Made by a program: the position numbers and the translations under genes. The notes under the pieces are model-generated. The model saw only the letters and a list, made by a program, of their open reading frames with translations, was not told the DNA's origin and made no database searches. From Dyadobacter psychrophilus (GTDB lineage: Bacteria; Bacteroidota; Bacteroidia; Cytophagales; Spirosomataceae), in assembly GCF_900167945.1 (NCBI RefSeq), contig NZ_FUZA01000010.1, forward strand, positions 1-64,000: DNA of 64,000 nucleotides, given 5' to 3'. Below, one piece after another: positions 19,224-27,530 of the stretch (position 1 is the first letter of the stretch; the number at the start of each line of letters is the position of its first letter).

Positions 19224-20400
19224 GGGCGCGGCGTTTTTTAAGTTGATAAATCAAGACAGTATAAATCAATGCAGCCAATGCAAAACCAGCCATGACGAAG
19301 AAAACCAACGGCAGATTCCCGCGCTGATTTGCAAAAAGCTCAGCCGATAAAAACGCGCCTAACCCAATGCCTGCTTCCAGAGAAATAAACATTGTGGCAA
19401 TCGACCGCCCACGGTTATCATCCCGACTCAAATCCACCGTCCACGCAGAAAGCACCGGAGACAAAATCCCCATCGACATCCCGAAGAATGCAGCGCCGGC
19501 AAAAAACATCGGAACAGAATTAGCATAGCCTGTTAAAATCATCGCAATGATAAGCACAATGCAACCAGCAATGGTCACAGGAATCCGTCCATGCCGATCA
19601 GAAATCTTTCCAGCAAAAAGCCTGATCAAAATCGAGAAAATTGTGAAAAACATGAAGTAAAAACCACGATTTTGCAGTCCCAGATAACCGCTAAAATCGG
19701 GCGTAACCGTCGCCACAGCGCCGTAACCAAAATAACAAAGGAATGTCACAAGCGCAGGACTGAATACGGCAGGTTCAAAAATATCGCGTCTGGTAATTTG
19801 AAATGCATTCCAGGAAAGTCGCTCTTTCTTAACGAGCGTTTCTTTCATATTCAATAAGATCGCAATGGACAGAAATGCAAATAACGAAGACGTGTAAAAC
19901 AATGCATTCAGTGAAAATGCCTCGCTAATCATGCTCCCCACCGCCGGCCCGAACGCTGAACCAACGCCCATACACATGCCATGCACGCCCATTGCCTCCC
20001 CGCGCCTATCGGCAGGAACAATGTCCGCAACGTAAGCCGAAGTTCCGGTTGGTTTGAAGCCGGTTGAAAAGCCGTGCACCAACCTGAGAAGCAGGAAAGG
20101 CATTACTGTTGTGAAAATCGGATATAAAAATCCGCAAACAAAGCAGACAATCGAGCCGAAGGCCATCACAGGAACACGGCCAATCCGGTCGGTTAAGCGA
20201 CCACTGAATGGACGGGAAAGACCGGCTGTTAATGTGAATAGACCAATGATCGCGCCTTTATATTCAGCGCCGCCCATCTCCGAAAGATATCCCGGAAGCT
20301 CGGGAATGAGCATATTGAAGCTGGAAGAAAAAAGAAACGAACTGAGGCCAAGTAACCAGAATTGCGTTGTGAAGATACTTGGAGAACTTGTACTTTGCAT
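19213..20400 (-). CDS. MFS transporter
   Basis: A 395-residue inner-membrane protein with about 12 transmembrane segments. The MFS loop motif appears as GRLTDRIGRVPVM after segment 2 and again as GKISDRHGRIPV after segment 8, a hallmark of the superfamily's internal duplication. The family suggests proton-driven export of drugs or metabolites; the substrate is unknown. It is followed by and overlaps the yigZ-like gene. Confidence 0.92.
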   Translation of the reverse strand: MQSTSSPSIFTTQFWLLGLSSFLFSSSFNMLIPELPGYLSEMGGAEYKGAIIGLFTLTAGLSRPFSGRLTDRIGRVPVMAFGSIVCFVCGFLYPIFTTVMPFLLLRLVHGFSTGFKPTGTSAYVADIVPADRRGEAMGVHGMCMGVGSAFGPAVGSMISEAFSLNALFYTSSLFAFLSIAILLNMKETLVKKERLSWNAFQITRRDIFEPAVFSPALVTFLCYFGYGAVATVTPDFSGYLGLQNRGFYFMFFTIFSILIRLFAGKISDRHGRIPVTIAGCIVLIIAMILTGYANSVPMFFAGAAFFGMSMGILSPVLSAWTVDLSRDDNRGRSIATMFISLEAGIGLGAFLSAELFANQRGNLPLVFFVMAGFALAALIYTVLIYQLKKRRARVI

Positions 20401-20466
20401 TACACAAAAGTACGACGATCCTATAAAATATAGATCGCAAATCTCAAAAGTTCGTGAACGTCAGGT

Positions 20467-20610
20467 TCAGGGTTTCTTTTTTAGCTTGCTTAAAGTCTCC
20501 CTAGCCATTTCCATTTTTTTGATGACAAATGGATCATTTGCATGGCTTTTAATGGTATCATCGATTGTCACCTTGGACCGGTCAACTGTATATTTCGACG
20601 TTGTCTTCAT
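20467..20610 (-). CDS. 47-residue protein coupled to a DUF6934-like gene
   Basis: Reading ATG at 20608-20610 on the minus strand gives a 47-residue basic peptide (MKTTSKYTVDRSKVTIDDTI...KLKKKP) ending at 20467. Its ATG overlaps the TGA of the upstream gene (ATGA), a typical sign of translational coupling. The composition (polar start, helical middle, lysine-rich end) suits a real small protein. I do not recognise a family. It lies 66 bp before the MFS gene and may share its transcript. Confidence 0.65.
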   Translation of the reverse strand: MKTTSKYTVDRSKVTIDDTIKSHANDPFVIKKMEMARETLSKLKKKP

Positions 20611-21050
20611 TTGTATGATTTTAAACTTAGAATGAAAGCATTATAGTTTCGTGTCAATTGGAACACTTCCCTTTCATCACCAAATACTCCTTCAATGACA
20701 TAATCATCCTGCCATTGCTCCCGCTCTTTGGCGATTATAATTTGATAAAGTCGGCTTCTAGCTGGTGTGCTTCCCTGAAAGAACAGTTTTTTGTCGGGAT
20801 ATATTTCAAAGAAATTGAAAATGGTTTGAATAACTGTTGCCAAAACCAAATTCATGTCATTGTTATTACTGACAGACAAGTCATCATACATTCCATTTTC
20901 ACCCAAGTCACCCAAAGCGAGATTGTACAGTTCGTCTTCGATAAGAACAAATTCAACTACTTTGTTGATTCGCTTGTGTGCAGACTCACTTTCAAATGTA
21001 AAGCGCAGGAAGTCCTTCGACGCCCGGAAGGGGTAAAAGTTGTGTTTCAA
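20607..21050 (-). CDS. DUF6934-like protein of unknown function
   Basis: A 147-residue protein. The pattern VVEFVLIEDELYNLALGDLGENG..DDLSVSNNNDMNLVLATVIQ and GSTPARSRLYQIII resembles a Bacteroidota family of small accessory proteins that I know as DUF6934. The first part reads as beta strands, and the middle 'NNxDxxxVLATV' helix is the strongest family mark. The start is a TTG at 21050; the frame is closed by stops just upstream and has no ATG. It overlaps a 47-codon gene by ATGA. The family is often found in small two-gene units, but no function is established. Confidence 0.7.
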   Translation of the reverse strand: MKHNFYPFRASKDFLRFTFESESAHKRINKVVEFVLIEDELYNLALGDLGENGMYDDLSVSNNNDMNLVLATVIQTIFNFFEIYPDKKLFFQGSTPARSRLYQIIIAKEREQWQDDYVIEGVFGDEREVFQLTRNYNAFILSLKSYK

Positions 21051-21152
21051 AATAGTGTGTGATTGAGTATTGAATTAGTCTGCAAGTTAACTTAAATCTG
21101 CATTTTTGGAAATCGGTTTTTGTGGTTGCTTCTTTTTTCCCAATTTTAAAAA

Positions 21153-22097
21153 ATGGTACGCATATTTTATAAAGAAGGTCGGCTGATCAAGCGCGAGAAT
21201 GATATTCGCGAGCTTGGGAAAGTTAAAAATCTGGTTTGGGTTGATTTGCAATCGCCGAGTGCGGAGGAAGAGGAATGGGTGGAGAATAAATGCAACATCA
21301 GCTTTCAGACGCCGCAGGAAATCGTTGAAATTGAGAGCAGTTCGCGGTTTTTTGAACAAAATGATACGATTAATGCCAACTCCAACTTCCTGAAAATTGA
21401 TCGGCATGGCTACGAAACCTATCCCGTTTCATTCATTTTATACCAAAATGTGCTTTTCACGTATCGCCGTGGGGATTCCAAAACTTTTGCCGATACGGTT
21501 AAAAAGATGAAAGTCAGCCCCGAAGGCATTCAGAGCGGTGTGGATTTTATGCTGTTACTGCTCGAAACGCGCATTGAAGCCGATGCAGATTCGCTCGAAG
21601 GCATTTCCCGTGATATTTCTGCGATTAGTAAAGATCTTACCCGAGAACAAAAAGCCCGTCAGGAAGTGCTGATCCGTATTAGTGGATTGCAGGAAATTAC
21701 GATGATGTTGCGGGAAACGAGCATTGACAAGCAACGCGTTTTGTCAGGAATTTTAAGAAGTCAGTATTTTCCGGAGGACAGGAAGGAACATTTGCGAATT
21801 ATTCTCAAAGACATCAGCTCGCTATTGGAATACACCACTTTCAATTTCGAACGCCTTGAATATCTGCAAAATACATTCATGGGTTTGATCAACATTGAAC
21901 AAAGCCAGGTGATCAAAATTTTCACGGTGGTGACCATCATTTTCATGCCGCCAACGCTTATTGCGGGGATTTTTGGTATGAATTACAACCACATTCCTTC
22001 AACGGCCGAACCATGGGGATTCTGGGTTTCGCTGCTATTGATGTTGCTATCTTCGCTGGTTGTACTCTGGTTTTTCCGCCGAAAACGCTGGATTTAG
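21153..22097 (+). CDS. corA: CorA-type magnesium/cobalt transporter
   Basis: A 314-residue inner-membrane channel for divalent cations. The long acidic and helical cytosolic domain (about 1-245) leads to two C-terminal transmembrane helices, with the selectivity motif GMN (IFGMNYNHIPS) between them and a basic C-terminal end (FFRRKRWI). It stands alone and converges on the FkbM methyltransferase gene with only 3 bp between the stop codons. Confidence 0.95.
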   Translation: MVRIFYKEGRLIKRENDIRELGKVKNLVWVDLQSPSAEEEEWVENKCNISFQTPQEIVEIESSSRFFEQNDTINANSNFLKIDRHGYETYPVSFILYQNVLFTYRRGDSKTFADTVKKMKVSPEGIQSGVDFMLLLLETRIEADADSLEGISRDISAISKDLTREQKARQEVLIRISGLQEITMMLRETSIDKQRVLSGILRSQYFPEDRKEHLRIILKDISSLLEYTTFNFERLEYLQNTFMGLINIEQSQVIKIFTVVTIIFMPPTLIAGIFGMNYNHIPSTAEPWGFWVSLLLMLLSSLVVLWFFRRKRWI

Positions 22098-22100
22098 CCG

Positions 22101-22928
22101 CTATTCAGTAGGAATGGCGTAGAAGTTGAAGGTTTTCCACTTGTTCATATCACGTGGGCCTTCAATTTTGATAATCTTTGCGTGTTCGTTGAAATCGGAG
22201 AAGTAATGTAATGTGTAGCCAAATTCGGAAACAATGTGATACAATTCGGCGCGCTCTTCTGTGGTTGCTTTTGGAAAACACTCAGCCACAAGCACTGGTT
22301 TAAATTGCCTGATCAAGTTGCTAATCGACCTAATCACTTCCATATCAGCGCCTTCTACGTCCACTTTAATAAACGAAAGCTTTGATAAAAGAGACGTGTA
22401 GTTGGATTTCAAAAACTTTTCGAGATTAATGCCCTTGATTTTTTCTGGAAGTTGGAACGCGCCCTGGTCTTCAACAATTTCGTTCGAAATGCCCCCATTG
22501 CCGAATGACGCTTCCGATGAGCTGTAAAAAAACTCACCGTCTTCTTTCGTTATCGCGTAAGGCAGCGGGATAATGTTGGTTTTATCAACATTTAATGCAA
22601 CATTTTTTTCCAGGATTTTGAAAACGTGCGGATTAGGATCAAAACCGATAGTTGTGCCTGTTTTTCCAGTTGCCAGCGCCATAGGCACGGTCGTGTCGCC
22701 AATATTGGTTCCAATGTCAATACAAAGACTTCCTTTTGGGATAAATTTTTTGAAAAAATTGACTTCTTCCTGCGTAATGACTTTTGGATTAACCAATGGA
22801 TTTTTCCAGTTTGCAAATGATATTTCACCTTCTTCCGCCAGTAAAAATTTATCCGTTTTATGGGGATATTCCTGAAACTGGCGACGGGCTTTTTTACGAG
22901 CCAATGAATTTTTAAAATACTCAAACAT
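22101..22928 (-). CDS. FkbM family methyltransferase
   Basis: A 275-residue SAM-dependent methyltransferase. The SAM-binding motif I is CIDIGTNIGDTT, followed by GFDPNPHVFKILEKN and the motif FIKVDVEGADMEVI, all typical of the FkbM family. Members methylate sugars or small molecules, often in surface-polysaccharide or glycolipid pathways. The neighbouring glycosyltransferase on the same strand makes a glycan role plausible but not proven. Confidence 0.9.
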   Translation of the reverse strand: MFEYFKNSLARKKARRQFQEYPHKTDKFLLAEEGEISFANWKNPLVNPKVITQEEVNFFKKFIPKGSLCIDIGTNIGDTTVPMALATGKTGTTIGFDPNPHVFKILEKNVALNVDKTNIIPLPYAITKEDGEFFYSSSEASFGNGGISNEIVEDQGAFQLPEKIKGINLEKFLKSNYTSLLSKLSFIKVDVEGADMEVIRSISNLIRQFKPVLVAECFPKATTEERAELYHIVSEFGYTLHYFSDFNEHAKIIKIEGPRDMNKWKTFNFYAIPTE

Positions 22929-23023
22929 GCAACAGAAAGAATTTTGTGAGTAACTGAAATTACAATATTAAGTATTAAAACGCTAAATTTTGTTATCCCA
23001 TTACACGGATTTGCACATTTGCG

Positions 23024-23908
23024 TCACAATAGGCGGTAATTTCTGAATTCAAAAAGACGCCTTCCCGTGCGTTTTTCATACCAGTAAAGCAGCGCATCCT
23101 TCAACTTGAATTTCTTTTTGGAAGTGTCCAAATCCACCTTCCAGCTCTGCCGTGCGATCCGGTTTTCCATCACCGAAGGGTGCGATCCTTTGAAATGGGT
23201 TAGCGAGTCAAATTCTTCATAATTGAAAAAATCTTCCGATTCGAGGATCTTTTCCCAAGCCTCTCCTTCATTCCAGAAACGGCTCACATTTTTCATCTTG
23301 GTTTTCATCTGCGCCGGACTTTTCACCCAGCCATAATGATAAACCGCCGCACCGGAATGCATGACATTCAATTTTTGATTCCCCCGACGAAATCCCTGTG
23401 CATCGCGATAAGCCGAAATGGGTTCACCTTTCGGATTTTGCTCATTCCTTATAATGCGGATTTCACGTCTGTACCACTTTCTGCTGTCGCCGATATAATC
23501 ATAGGTGCCATAAAAATGCACATAATCAAACAGCAATCCTTCCACCCGTTCGTCGTCAAGATGTTCCTTGCATGAGTCAATAATTGTTTTGTGATATTTT
23601 TCATGCACAGCCTCATCGCCCTGAATGTAAAACGCCCAATCAGAATCGGACGAAATCTGTTTCAAAGCCTTATCCGTTTCCACAGCGAGCACTTTCCCAC
23701 CTTCCCGCAAAGACATGTCCCACTCCGATTCCACAATCCTGATTTTTTCCGAAGGAATGGATCTGATCAGCCCCAATGTACCGTCATCGCTATGCCCCAC
23801 ACTCACTAGCATTTCATCCACAACGGGCAAAATGGACGTTATTGCCTCCACGATCGGGTAATCATTTATAATTGCATTCCTGATAATTGTAAAGCCGGAA
23901 ATCTTCAA
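23024..23908 (-). CDS. Family 2 glycosyltransferase
   Basis: The 294-residue protein begins ISGFTIIRNAI, with DEMLVSVGHSDDGT and the acidic SDWAFYIQGDEAVHE, consistent with a GT-A nucleotide-sugar binding fold. Acceptor and sugar are unknown. The start is TTG at 23908 because upstream in-frame codons reach a stop without ATG. On the same strand, 95 bp downstream, lies the FkbM methyltransferase, so they may be co-transcribed. Confidence 0.88.
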   Translation of the reverse strand: MKISGFTIIRNAIINDYPIVEAITSILPVVDEMLVSVGHSDDGTLGLIRSIPSEKIRIVESEWDMSLREGGKVLAVETDKALKQISSDSDWAFYIQGDEAVHEKYHKTIIDSCKEHLDDERVEGLLFDYVHFYGTYDYIGDSRKWYRREIRIIRNEQNPKGEPISAYRDAQGFRRGNQKLNVMHSGAAVYHYGWVKSPAQMKTKMKNVSRFWNEGEAWEKILESEDFFNYEEFDSLTHFKGSHPSVMENRIARQSWKVDLDTSKKKFKLKDALLYWYEKRTGRRLFEFRNYRLL

Positions 23909-23940
23909 TGTAAGCGAAATTTAAAGTAATGTGAGCGTGA

Positions 23941-23948
23941 CAAAGTTA
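23941..23948 (-). promoter_or_regulatory. Candidate -7 element for the glycosyltransferase gene
   Basis: On the minus strand the sequence reads TAACTTTG, an exact match to TAnnTTTG, about 33 bp upstream of the TTG start. A good -33 TTG is missing, so the call is moderate. Confidence 0.4.
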
Positions 23949-24004
23949 GCTTATTCGTCCTAAGAATATTCGCCCGATTAGAATTGAATTTGATCAGTTT
24001 CTCC

Positions 24005-24035
24005 TTGAATTTCCGGGGCAAAGCGTGTAGATTTG
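24005..24035 (+). promoter_or_regulatory. nrdB promoter (TTG-N20-TAGATTTG)
   Basis: TTG at 24005-24007 and TAGATTTG at 24028-24035 are separated by exactly 20 bp, a full match to the Bacteroidota promoter consensus. Transcription should begin near 24042, leaving a 5' leader of about 73 nt. Confidence 0.75.
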
Positions 24036-24044
24036 TTTTCTCCA

Positions 24045-24066
24045 GCCCTGCAAATCCGGCCAGGGC
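24045..24066 (+). promoter_or_regulatory. Hairpin in the nrdB 5' leader
   Basis: GCCCTG (24045-24050) pairs perfectly with CAGGGC (24061-24066) over a 10-nt loop, right at the expected start of the nrdB transcript. It may stabilise the mRNA or bind a regulator. No known riboswitch pattern is seen. Confidence 0.4.
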
Positions 24067-24114
24067 AAATCAAAAAATTATACATCTGGTCCCCGTTAAA
24101 ATTTTTAAATACTT

Positions 24115-25110
24115 ATGTCACAAGAACTTACCAGGCAGGAACCCCTGTTAGTTGAAGATCCTTTGCGGTTTGTGCTATTTCCAATCAAACATTCCGATAT
24201 CTGGGAAATGTACAAACGCCATGAAGCATCTTTCTGGACGGCTGAGGAGATCGATCTTTCTCAGGATATGAAAGACTGGGAGAACCTGAACGACGGTGAA
24301 AGGCATTTTATCTCGCACGTGCTTGCATTTTTTGCGGCGTCGGACGGGATTGTAAATGAAAACCTGGCTGTCAACTTTCTGAGCGAAGTGCAATATGCAG
24401 AAGCGAAGTGCTTTTACGGCTTCCAGATTGCGATGGAGAACATTCACTCCGAAACTTATTCGCTGCTGATCGATACATACATTAAAGATCCGTCTGAAAA
24501 AGACCATCTGCTACGCGCCATCGACACGATTCCTTGCGTTCAGAAAAAAGCGGAATGGGCGTTAAAATGGATCAACAGCCCGGTGTTTGCAGAAAGGATC
24601 ATTGCGTTCGCAGCTGTGGAAGGAATTTTCTTCTCAGGATCATTCTGCTCCATTTTCTGGCTCAAAAAACGCGGCTTAATGCCCGGACTTTCTTTCTCGA
24701 ACGAGCTTATCTCCCGCGACGAAGGTTTACACTGTGAATTCGCATGTTTGCTTTATACAAGACACATTGTGAACCAGTTACCGCAAGAACGGGTGGTTGA
24801 AATTATGATGGATGCAGTTACAATTGAAAAAGAATTTGTAAGCGAAGCATTACCAGTGTCCCTAATCGGCATGAATGCTGACCTGATGAATCAATACATC
24901 GAATACATCGCCGATTTCTGGCTGGAAAGATTGGGCTGCGAAAAGCAATTCGGCTCCGCTAACCCATTCGATTTCATGGAGTTAATATCCCTTCCAGGAA
25001 AAACCAACTTTTTCGAAAAACGCGTTGGAGAATATCAGAAAGCTGGCGTGATGAGCGGCGTGAAGGATAAAGATTCAGGACATAAGATCTCGTTTGACTC
25101 TGATTTTTAA
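24115..25110 (+). CDS. nrdB: Ribonucleoside-diphosphate reductase, beta subunit (class I)
   Basis: The 331-residue small subunit carries the di-metal centre and tyrosyl radical needed by NrdA. All expected residues are present: Asp77, Glu108 and His111 (ENIHSETY), radical Tyr115, Glu169 (VEGIFF), and Glu203 with His206 (RDEGLHCEF). The conserved radical Tyr argues for class Ia or Ib rather than class Ic. NrdA with an ATP-cone is encoded at 651-3101, so the subunits are transcribed separately. The last 4 bp overlap the end of convergent recX. Confidence 0.97.
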   Translation: MSQELTRQEPLLVEDPLRFVLFPIKHSDIWEMYKRHEASFWTAEEIDLSQDMKDWENLNDGERHFISHVLAFFAASDGIVNENLAVNFLSEVQYAEAKCFYGFQIAMENIHSETYSLLIDTYIKDPSEKDHLLRAIDTIPCVQKKAEWALKWINSPVFAERIIAFAAVEGIFFSGSFCSIFWLKKRGLMPGLSFSNELISRDEGLHCEFACLLYTRHIVNQLPQERVVEIMMDAVTIEKEFVSEALPVSLIGMNADLMNQYIEYIADFWLERLGCEKQFGSANPFDFMELISLPGKTNFFEKRVGEYQKAGVMSGVKDKDSGHKISFDSDF

Positions 25111-25562
25111 TCCAGCTTTTCAAGCTCTTGCCAAACCAATTCGCTCTCATAACCTTTGGCTAAGGCGAATCTGGCTAGTTTTTGTTTTAATTTAAAGGGA
25201 TCCGCTTCTGTCTTCGACAGGAGCGTTTTCTTTTTTGTAAGCAGCGTTCTCAGCCCCTCCACATAAGCCTTATCCTCGATCTCCCCCATTCCCTTTTCAA
25301 TGCTATATTGACTCAGCCCACGCCGGTTAAGCTCCTGCCTGATCTTCATCCGGCCCCAATTTTTGATCCGGAACTTTCCACCAGCATAAGTTTTCGCAAA
25401 GCGTTCTTCGCTCACATAATTCATGGAAATCAGCTCTGCAATGAGCTCGTCGGCCTCTTCGCCCCATACATTCCACTTTTTCAGGCGCTGGCGCACTTCA
25501 TCTTGCGTTCTTTCCTGATAAGCACAATAGGAAGCAGCTTTTTGCAGGATTAGGCGATCCAT
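25107..25562 (-). CDS. recX: Regulatory protein RecX
   Basis: The 151-residue helical protein shows the three-helix repeats of RecX: YCAYQERTQDEVRQRLKKW, then AELISMNYVSEERFAKTYAGGKFRIKNWGRMKIRQEL, then GYESELVWQEL. RecX modulates RecA filaments in recombination and SOS repair. No recA is nearby. It converges with nrdB and overlaps its stop by 4 bp. Confidence 0.93.
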   Translation of the reverse strand: MDRLILQKAASYCAYQERTQDEVRQRLKKWNVWGEEADELIAELISMNYVSEERFAKTYAGGKFRIKNWGRMKIRQELNRRGLSQYSIEKGMGEIEDKAYVEGLRTLLTKKKTLLSKTEADPFKLKQKLARFALAKGYESELVWQELEKLD

Positions 25563-25681
25563 GAATTGATTTTTATATTAAATATTCTTAACAAGGTGCA
25601 AGAATAAAGAAAATATCATTCGCGAATAACTATTTTTGGAATAATAAAAACACCCCGAACGCTCCAAACCTGAACGATCTG

Positions 25682-26497
25682 ATGACATTCAAACGCCGCT
25701 CTTTTCTCAAACTTTTACCCGCATTGCCAGGCCTTTCATTCATATCAAAACCAGCAGAAAACAATGTTCCCGCAAGAATTACCATGCGGTTCATCGTTGC
25801 TTCCGATGGACATTACGGCCAGCCAAACACCGATTTCAAACAATTCCACACGGATTTGATCAGCTGGGTAAATCGAGAAAAAATGCAGAAAGGCGTTGAT
25901 TTACTTTTCTTCAACGGCGACCTCATCCACGACGACCCGACATTGTTATATGATTTCAAAAACACGATCAGCAACCTCAGCGTGCCGTTTTATGTAAGCC
26001 GCGGCAATCACGATAAAGTTGGTTTGGACGTGTGGCAGAGCACTTGGGGTTATCCTACAAATCACAGTTTTGCGAAAGGCGAATACGCATTCATCATCGG
26101 CGACACGTCCAACGAAAAAGGTGAATACGTGTGCCCGGACGCAACTTGGCTAAAAAACGAAATCGCCAAACACAAAGACAAAAAAGGCATTTTCGTATTC
26201 CTGCACATCACCCCCGCCAAATGGACCGTGAACGGAATCGAATGCAAAGAAGTCATCGACCTCTTCGAAAACACCCCCAACATCAAAGCCATCTTCAACG
26301 GCCACGACCACGACCAGGACAGCACCAAAATCTACGGCAAAAAACCCTACTTCTTCGACGGCCACTTCGGCGGCAATTGGGGAACGACTTATAAAGGTTA
26401 CCGGATTGTGGAGATTTACGAGGACAGCACTTGGCAGTCCTATCAGTATAACCCGACGGCTGCGCCGGTTTTGAATAGTTTTACTGGGAAATCCTGA
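25682..26497 (+). CDS. Tat-exported metallophosphoesterase
   Basis: A 271-residue protein with a twin-arginine signal (KRRSFLKLLPALPG). The calcineurin-like phosphoesterase motifs appear in order: ASDGHYG, FNGDLIHDD, RGNHDK, LHITPAK and NGHDHDQD, giving a complete di-metal site. It is probably a periplasmic phosphatase or phosphodiesterase with unknown substrate. The stop codon lies 1 bp from the end of the convergent vapC-like gene. Confidence 0.9.
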   Translation: MTFKRRSFLKLLPALPGLSFISKPAENNVPARITMRFIVASDGHYGQPNTDFKQFHTDLISWVNREKMQKGVDLLFFNGDLIHDDPTLLYDFKNTISNLSVPFYVSRGNHDKVGLDVWQSTWGYPTNHSFAKGEYAFIIGDTSNEKGEYVCPDATWLKNEIAKHKDKKGIFVFLHITPAKWTVNGIECKEVIDLFENTPNIKAIFNGHDHDQDSTKIYGKKPYFFDGHFGGNWGTTYKGYRIVEIYEDSTWQSYQYNPTAAPVLNSFTGKS

Positions 26498-26498
26498 T

Positions 26499-26921
26499 CT
26501 AATTATCAATCCAATTTTGAAGTTGAATACCCGGCATATTTACAAAGTGTCGGGTATTTCGCGTTACAAGGATCAAGTTGTGAACAATAGCAGTGCATCC
26601 AATTAATATATCAAAATCGTCAATGGGCCTTCCCATTCTTCGGAGGTTGGTTTTCTGTCTCGCGTATTCGTGTAGAACATTGCCAATCTGCAAAATCCGG
26701 CCTGTAAAAATTCGCTGGAAACTTTCAAACTGCTGCCAGTTTAAATGACGACGATGCACAGCGCTGTTTTCAACTCCAAATAACAACTCTGCAATATTTA
26801 CCTCGGATAGAAAGCACGATTCAATTCCGACTTCGCCAATTTTTTGTTTGATACCAAAATCACTTTTGAGCGCATGAATACAAATATTAGTGTCCAGCAA
26901 AAACTGATTAAAGTTCAACAT
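26499..26921 (-). CDS. vapC: PIN-domain ribonuclease toxin (VapC-like)
   Basis: A 140-residue PIN-domain protein starting MLNFNQFLLDTNICIHAL; a longer frame from 26945 would begin inside the antitoxin gene. The acidic active-site residues are intact: Asp in LLDTNI, Glu in VNIAELLFG, and Asp in RPIDDFDILIG, plus a TRNTRHF segment near the end. VapC toxins cut specific tRNAs or rRNA. The gene overlaps the upstream antitoxin gene by 14 bp, typical of type II toxin-antitoxin operons. Confidence 0.88.
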   Translation of the reverse strand: MLNFNQFLLDTNICIHALKSDFGIKQKIGEVGIESCFLSEVNIAELLFGVENSAVHRRHLNWQQFESFQRIFTGRILQIGNVLHEYARQKTNLRRMGRPIDDFDILIGCTAIVHNLILVTRNTRHFVNMPGIQLQNWIDN

Positions 26922-27141
26922 CTCGTGAGCTGGATCTTCTCGCACCGTAAATCATCGCATTGAGCTCATCACCAGTTTCATCGCCTTCCCAAGATAGCTG
27001 GTTGAGCAATTTCAGCTGTTCCTCTTTGCTAAGTAAGTTTTGATGCGACTCTCTAAATGGAACACCCAAGTTTTTCGCCAGATCCTTGATTTGACCAAAT
27101 TCGGCATCGTCTTTTGTTTCTATCGTGATCGTGTGTAGCAT
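26908..27141 (-). CDS. Antitoxin of the VapBC-type pair
   Basis: A 77-residue protein just upstream of and overlapping the PIN toxin gene. It begins MLHTITIETKDDAEFGQIKDL and ends in a charged, probably disordered tail (GARRSSSRDVEL), as antitoxins often do. The DNA-binding fold is not clear from sequence. By position and size it should neutralise the toxin and repress the operon. Confidence 0.75.
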   Translation of the reverse strand: MLHTITIETKDDAEFGQIKDLAKNLGVPFRESHQNLLSKEEQLKLLNQLSWEGDETGDELNAMIYGARRSSSRDVEL

Positions 27142-27347
27142 AGATTTATTTTAAGTTGACAATACGCAAACAACTGACTGGCATTATAAATTCGCCTACA
27201 TAGATGTGCTAACCATGCTTCAATTTAACATTTTGATTGAGCATATCCATATAGAATGAACGATCGGCGCAACTTGTCTTTTTTTCGGTAAAATTTCGTC
27301 GTCGTGAAAAACGCCGGAAAACTTGTTTTGACAAAATCTAACAAATC
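27142..27347. other. Intergenic region upstream of vapBC-like genes
   Basis: This stretch should hold the promoter of the toxin-antitoxin pair. No exact TAnnTTTG element is found on the minus strand, and no gene or RNA is visible. The adjoining 27348-27497 is a structured repeat, listed separately. Confidence 0.35.
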
Positions 27348-27400
27348 AGGAGGCTCCATCCGGAGTCGAAAAATCGCATTACACAAAGTCTAGAAACAGG
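27348..27400 (+). repeat. Structured repeat unit, copy 1
   Basis: The unit is AGGAGGCTCC plus ATCCGGAGTC (hairpin block, 27348-27367), a 21-nt spacer (27368-27388), then TCTAGAAACAGG (27389-27400). A TTCCTCC follows after 3-4 nt. Copies 2 and 3 share the same blocks and exactly the same spacer length although the spacer bases differ. With copy 2 it forms a nested inverted repeat. Confidence 0.85.
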
Positions 27401-27402
27401 AA

Positions 27403-27444
27403 GTTCCTCCAGAACATTTACGAAGCAAGAATCCCAGAGGGATT
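27403..27444. repeat. Two small hairpins between the inverted repeat units
   Basis: Between copies 1 and 2 lie GTTC-N5-GAAC (27403-27415) and a perfect AATCCC-AGA-GGGATT hairpin (27430-27444). Together with the arms they would fold the 150-bp block 27348-27497 into a branched cruciform or a multi-stem RNA. Confidence 0.6.
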
Positions 27445-27445
27445 C

Positions 27446-27497
27446 CCTGTTTCTAGAAGCATAATCGAGTTGGATTTTGGCTCCGGAGGAGCCTCCT
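27446..27497 (-). repeat. Structured repeat unit, copy 2 (inverted)
   Basis: On the minus strand this reads AGGAGGCTCCTCCGGAGCC (27479-27497), a 21-nt spacer (27458-27478), then TCTAGAAACAGG (27446-27457). The 12-bp box is a perfect inverted match to copy 1, and the GC-rich block pairs with that of copy 1. The block is also a hairpin by itself (GGCTCC-GGA-GGAGCC). Confidence 0.85.
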
Positions 27498-27530
27498 AGC
27501 GTATTCAAATTACGAAGAAATGATATTGAT

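Noticed and set aside
20054..20635. 193-residue plus-strand ORF
   Set aside because: It is a shadow of the MFS transporter gene on the opposite strand, with no family pattern.
26131..26394. Arg/His-rich plus-strand ORF
   Set aside because: It is an alternative frame of the metallophosphoesterase gene with strongly biased composition.
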